64,000 nucleotides of DNA from Vibrio tapetis subsp. tapetis. GTDB lineage: Bacteria > Pseudomonadota > Gammaproteobacteria > Enterobacterales > Vibrionaceae. Made by a program: the position numbers and the translations under genes. The notes under the pieces are model-generated. The model ran no database searches and had not been told where the DNA came from. It saw only the letters and a program-made list of their open reading frames with translations. Location: contig NZ_LT960612.1 in NCBI RefSeq assembly GCF_900233005.1, positions 1,736,001 to 1,800,000 on the forward strand, given 5' to 3'. This document shows, piece after piece, positions 60,686 to 64,000 of the stretch (within the stretch, counting starts at the first letter, position 1; every line of letters starts with the position of its first letter).

Positions 60686-62080
60686 TTATATCGCGTCAGA
60701 TGCAGCCAGCAATTTCTTCGCTTGGCGTATCTTTTTCTCTTCGGCAATCGCAACAAACAAAAGTAATCCGATACAAATCACCGCAGAGGTGTCTAACGCT
60801 GCAAACGTACCAGCCCAACCTGTTAGACCAAAAATTGGCGTACCATCGGCAATCATACCCAAGCCAAGTTTTGCAAAACTGTCACCAATTAGGTACGCAA
60901 ATGTGCCTTTTACGCCATCGGCTACACTGATGGCTTTTTTAGGAACGAAACCGACAGCAGCAACACCTATCAATAATTGTGGACCAAAGACCAAGAAACC
61001 TAAGATGAACAATGACCCTAAGTACATGTACTCGTTGGTCGCATGTTGATAAAATTCTAGGGCAAATATGATCAATACCAACGAAACACAAGCTACAAGC
61101 GCACGGCGACCATTGGCCAAATCGGATAGGTATCCCCACATCAATGTACCAACCAAGGCACCAACTTCAAACAACGTAAAACCTGAAATTGCTGTTTCTT
61201 TAGATAAACCCAACTCTTGATATGCGTAAACAGTTGACCACTGATCAATACCAATACGAACGATGTATAAGAAAATGTTCGCAAAGCACAATAGCCAAAT
61301 TACTTTGTTTTTCAGCACGTATTCCATGAAGATTTCGCGCTTAGTCATCTGGTTTTCTTCAGTATCGATGTCTTCTTGGCTCAACTCTTCGTCAAACAGT
61401 TCCTCCACCTTACCTAGGCCATAAGCTTCTGGTGAGTCATTACCAAAACGTAGGCCAAAGAAACCCACAACAATCGCAATGATCGATGGGAAAACAAACA
61501 TGCCAATCACATGGCCGTCAAACAGGTAGTTCGCACCAAATAACGCGACGCCCGCAGCACCTGCACCACCGACATTGTGTGACATATTCCATAAGCCTAA
61601 GTAACTGCCTCGTTTGTTGCGCGGCGTCCACTTGGTAATCGTAGAATAGCTAGAAGGACCACCCGTACTTTGGAAGAAGCCACTCAAGCCGTAAAATGCA
61701 ATCATTAGGAACAAGCTAATGCTCGACCCGCCCAAGCTCATGCTGAAGCCGATCATTGCGATGCCTGAAAGAATCAACATGAAGGGTAGAAACTGTTTAG
61801 TGTTCTTTCCATCGGCATAATAAGAAACGACCGTTTTACCGATACCGTAAGTAATCGAAAAACCAAGACCAATTAAACCCAAGTCTGTCATCGACAAACC
61901 ATAGGTCGAGATCATGTCGTTTTGCGCAACATTAAAGTTTTTTCGAATCAAATACATGGTTAAGTAACCAATAAATACAACCAGATATGATTGTATAAAT
62001 GGTTTGAACCACATTTTGCGTCGTTGTTCTACAGGTAAGTCTAGGGTTGGTTTTCTAACCTGTTCTAGCAGTTTTAACAT
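60686..62080 (-). CDS. uhpT: Hexose-6-phosphate:phosphate antiporter UhpT
   Basis: The 464-residue MFS transporter has twelve predicted spans and the family features [68 protein letters not shown] and [18 protein letters not shown]. It imports glucose-6-phosphate and also admits fosfomycin. GGAG eight bases before the ATG supports the start. Gene order uhpT-uhpABC is the reverse of E. coli, where uhpABC comes first. Confidence 0.95.
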   Translation of the reverse strand: MLKLLEQVRKPTLDLPVEQRRKMWFKPFIQSYLVVFIGYLTMYLIRKNFNVAQNDMISTYGLSMTDLGLIGLGFSITYGIGKTVVSYYADGKNTKQFLPFMLILSGIAMIGFSMSLGGSSISLFLMIAFYGLSGFFQSTGGPSSYSTITKWTPRNKRGSYLGLWNMSHNVGGAGAAGVALFGANYLFDGHVIGMFVFPSIIAIVVGFFGLRFGNDSPEAYGLGKVEELFDEELSQEDIDTEENQMTKREIFMEYVLKNKVIWLLCFANIFLYIVRIGIDQWSTVYAYQELGLSKETAISGFTLFEVGALVGTLMWGYLSDLANGRRALVACVSLVLIIFALEFYQHATNEYMYLGSLFILGFLVFGPQLLIGVAAVGFVPKKAISVADGVKGTFAYLIGDSFAKLGLGMIADGTPIFGLTGWAGTFAALDTSAVICIGLLLFVAIAEEKKIRQAKKLLAASDAI

Positions 62081-62232
62081 GTGAAATCTCCAGGATACTC
62101 ACTAAAGTCCATCCATTTCGCGTGCTTTCCAAACAGAGTCATCACGCCAAACAGTCAAATTCATACTACGTCCCAAATTAAACGAACTATCGAGTGGTCA
62201 ATTTATTGGTGCAGCTCTTATTGATGAAACTG

Positions 62233-62238
62233 ATTGTA
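62233..62238 (-). promoter_or_regulatory. Candidate -10 element of uhpT
   Basis: TACAAT (minus strand) sets a start point near 62226. The sequence at the -35 position (AAGCCA) is poor, as expected for an activator-dependent promoter. Confidence 0.5.
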
Positions 62239-62282
62239 GAAATGATGACAGTGCCTGGCTTGAGAAACGGGCTTAACGTCAT

Positions 62283-62297
62283 TAGGAAAAATTCCTA
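62283..62297. promoter_or_regulatory. Candidate UhpA operator
   Basis: TAGGAA-aaa-TTCCTA is a perfect palindrome centred 64 bases upstream of the inferred uhpT start, the position of the strong UhpA site in E. coli. The sequence itself is not a known UhpA consensus to me. Confidence 0.45.
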
Positions 62298-62321
62298 GAT
62301 CGTTAGCTATGAAGAGGAAAT

Positions 62322-62337
62322 CGTGAATAAGATCACA
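62322..62337. promoter_or_regulatory. CRP-like site upstream of uhpT
   Basis: CGTGA-ataaga-TCACA matches nine of ten CRP consensus positions. It is centred at -103.5 from the inferred start, the same position as the E. coli uhpT CRP site. Confidence 0.6.
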
Positions 62338-62450
62338 AACAAACAGTGTGAACATCGAGTAATAAAATGCATCTTTAGACAATACTTGGGTTAGAAGTCA
62401 CTTTCTAACGAATAACCCTGTTCATTATTTGTATCGTTTTGTAAAATTAA

Positions 62451-64000
62451 ATGAACATACCATTTGAGCGCCGTATACTAGTGGAATATAACCCTCCCGA
62501 CAGAAACAAGCGTAACAAGTCCGATCTTATTGTTGGCTCCGAATCGTCTCGTTCGCGTTCAGAGACCCAAGATACAGACCGATTTTTGAATACGATGCGT
62601 CGCGTAAATCAAGATTCTTGGGACTGGGATATACAAACCGATGACGTCCACTTTTCATCACATTGGAAAATCAGGCTCGGGTACGAAGAAGACGACACCG
62701 CCCCCCCATTAACCCTTGCCTCTGTTATGCAGCCTCAAGAATGGCAATCACTCATCAGCGATGCCAAACAGTCCATCGTCACTCACTCAAATTCTTTTGA
62801 AGCCGAAATTCGATTACAACACAAAAGCGGCCATTATCTTTGGGTTCGCGCCAGTGCATTCACCCTGTTCACTCCAAACCAACGGCAGCACCTGATCGGT
62901 TCTCTTGTCGACATCAACGCGAAAAAAGAGCACGAAGCATTCAATACAAAAAACGCTCAGATTCTTGAGATGATCGCCATCGGTAAACAAGCGTCCGATG
63001 TGTACACTGAGATCGCAAAAATGTATGAAAGCAGGCATCAGGGGATGCGATGCTCAATGCTGGAATTAAAAGGCGACACCTTACTTCATGGGGGTGCACC
63101 AAGCTTACCAGATGAATACTGCAAGGCGGTGCACGGTCTAAAAAATGGCCCTAATATTGGGTCTTGCGGTACATCGACATACACCGGGAAACGCGTCTTA
63201 GTTGAAGACATCAGTACCGACCACAAATGGGCAAATATCAAACATGTCGCCCTACCCCATGGTTTACGCAGTTGCTGGTCTGAACCGATTAAAAGCTCGA
63301 CGGGAAAAGTCCTTGGAGCCTTTGGTACGTACTATAACCATCCCGCTTTGCCAACGGAGCAAGAATCTAACGATTTAACATCCGCCGCTATGCTCGCCGG
63401 TATTTTGATGGAGCGAGACCAAAATCAGCAACGCATCCAAGAATTGGCTTTTACTGATCAACTCACCGGCTTTTCCAGCCGGGCGAGTTTGTATATAGAA
63501 CTTCAAAAGCTCATTACTCATTCATCAAGCAATAAAAAATTCGCTTTGCTCTATCTCGATCTCGATAATTTTAAAGACATCAACGACAGCTTGGGTCACG
63601 ACTTTGGTGATCGTCACCTACAAACCATTGCTCGTCATATCGAATCTGCGGGCTTTTCTTCGCACTTCCTAGCTAGGCTAGGTGGTGATGAATTTTGTAT
63701 TGTCGTTGAAGAGGCTGATGATACTCACACGGCCGCAGAAATCGCGACTCAGTACCTTAATGCCATTTCTCAAACCTGTTACTTGTCAGGAAGAAAACAC
63801 ACCCAAACCAGCAGTATCGGCGTTGCTTTTTATCCGCAAGACGGCCATGACCTACAAAGTCTATTAAAAGCGGCGGATACAGCGATGTACACAGCCAAAG
63901 AGCGTGGTAAGAACCAATTTTCTTTTTACAGCCAGTCACTGACCGAAAAAGCAAAATATCGTCTTAAAGTTGAACAGTACCTTCGTGAAGCAATCGAACA
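62451..64000 (+). CDS. PAS-GAF-GGDEF protein, truncated by the window edge
   Basis: The frame opens at ATG 62451 (MNIPFERRILVEYNPPDRNK) and stays open to the end. A PAS domain (about residues 45-150: DSWDWDIQTDDVHFSSHWKI, IRLQHKSGHYLWVRASAFTL, LIGSLVDINAKKEHE) is followed by a GAF domain (about 165-320, with GPNIGSCGTSTYTGKRVLVE) and a GGDEF domain (FTDQLTGFSSRASLYIELQK, LYLDLDNFKDINDSLGHDFG, ARLGGDEFCIV near residue 411). The last residues, YRLKVEQYLREAIE, are the usual bridge to an EAL domain, so the full protein is probably bifunctional. No RxxD site precedes the loop. Confidence 0.9.
   Translation, partial: MNIPFERRILVEYNPPDRNKRNKSDLIVGSESSRSRSETQDTDRFLNTMRRVNQDSWDWDIQTDDVHFSSHWKIRLGYEEDDTAPPLTLASVMQPQEWQSLISDAKQSIVTHSNSFEAEIRLQHKSGHYLWVRASAFTLFTPNQRQHLIGSLVDINAKKEHEAFNTKNAQILEMIAIGKQASDVYTEIAKMYESRHQGMRCSMLELKGDTLLHGGAPSLPDEYCKAVHGLKNGPNIGSCGTSTYTGKRVLVEDISTDHKWANIKHVALPHGLRSCWSEPIKSSTGKVLGAFGTYYNHPALPTEQESNDLTSAAMLAGILMERDQNQQRIQELAFTDQLTGFSSRASLYIELQKLITHSSSNKKFALLYLDLDNFKDINDSLGHDFGDRHLQTIARHIESAGFSSHFLARLGGDEFCIVVEEADDTHTAAEIATQYLNAISQTCYLSGRKHTQTSSIGVAFYPQDGHDLQSLLKAADTAMYTAKERGKNQFSFYSQSLTEKAKYRLKVEQYLREAIE

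Larger units (their letters stand above)
62081..62450. other. Divergent intergenic region of 370 bp (uhpT promoter)
   Basis: It contains the predicted uhpT promoter elements listed separately and must also hold the promoter of the plus-strand PAS-GAF-GGDEF gene. The implied uhpT leader is about 146 nt. No small gene is supported. Confidence 0.6.

Overview
The window looks like part of a Vibrio genome, probably the secondary chromosome. The evidence is gene content and order: pntAB sits directly upstream of a complete vxrABCDE two-component operon, nrdDG is followed by an aromatic aminotransferase gene, and the uhp hexose-phosphate locus and many c-di-GMP genes are present. From memory, most of these lie on chromosome II in Vibrio cholerae. 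No rRNA, tRNA, CRISPR array or prophage was seen. Base composition is moderate, with AT-rich intergenic stretches.

Layout. 1-3300 is an accessory-looking edge: two unrecognised minus-strand genes, a small inverted-repeat element (626-738), an attC-like inverted repeat (1534-1622), an orphan lipoprotein and long empty stretches. 3356-7696 is vxrABCDE (minus strand), including a 50-codon vxrE whose ribosome binding site lies in a hairpin. 7854-10794 is pntAB. 13242-19537 holds a HlyU-family gene, a ComFB-like gene, two diguanylate cyclases, a DUF3069-type protein, an OmpA-family porin and a chemoreceptor with almost no periplasmic domain. 19612-23757 is cobQ-modABC as one overlapping block. 23921-34294 holds a BOF protein, a small outer-membrane barrel, a retropepsin-like lipoprotein, the aminotransferase, nrdG, nrdD, an exported nuclease/phosphatase-fold protein and a flavoprotein. 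34583-43624 holds ybbA-ybbP, divergent tesA, fabV, a GAF-EAL phosphodiesterase and an ABC-class ATPase. 45801-57020 holds a tiny membrane protein, a 5'-nucleotidase-like enzyme, ybjD, a DUF1097 gene, a LysR regulator divergent from a formate/nitrite channel fused to CBS domains, yceI plus cytochrome b561, a DUF2164 gene, an unknown gene and a stand-alone EAL protein. 57017-62080 is uhpT-uhpABC. A PAS-GAF-GGDEF gene runs off the right edge.

Mobile DNA. Three nearly identical group II introns of about 2.09 kb (11067-13157 minus, 24994-27085 plus, 43662-45752 minus) each sit immediately after the T-run of a host gene's intrinsic terminator, which is the group IIC habit. Only the first encodes a full-length reverse transcriptase/maturase. 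The other two share a one-base expansion of an A-tract that truncates the protein.

Most notable signals. (1) The three terminator-targeting introns with an A6/A7 switch. (2) An nrdDG promoter with one perfect FNR box and two NrdR-like boxes 31 bp apart. (3) A uhpT promoter in which a -10, a palindrome centred at -64 and a CRP site at -103.5 all fit one start point, as in E. coli. (4) A FocA-CBS fusion with a 12-codon leader ORF and an internal start that could release a free CBS protein. (5) tesA and ybbA start codons that overlap head to head. (6) A hairpin covering the vxrE ribosome binding site. No undescribed defence or biosynthetic system was identified.
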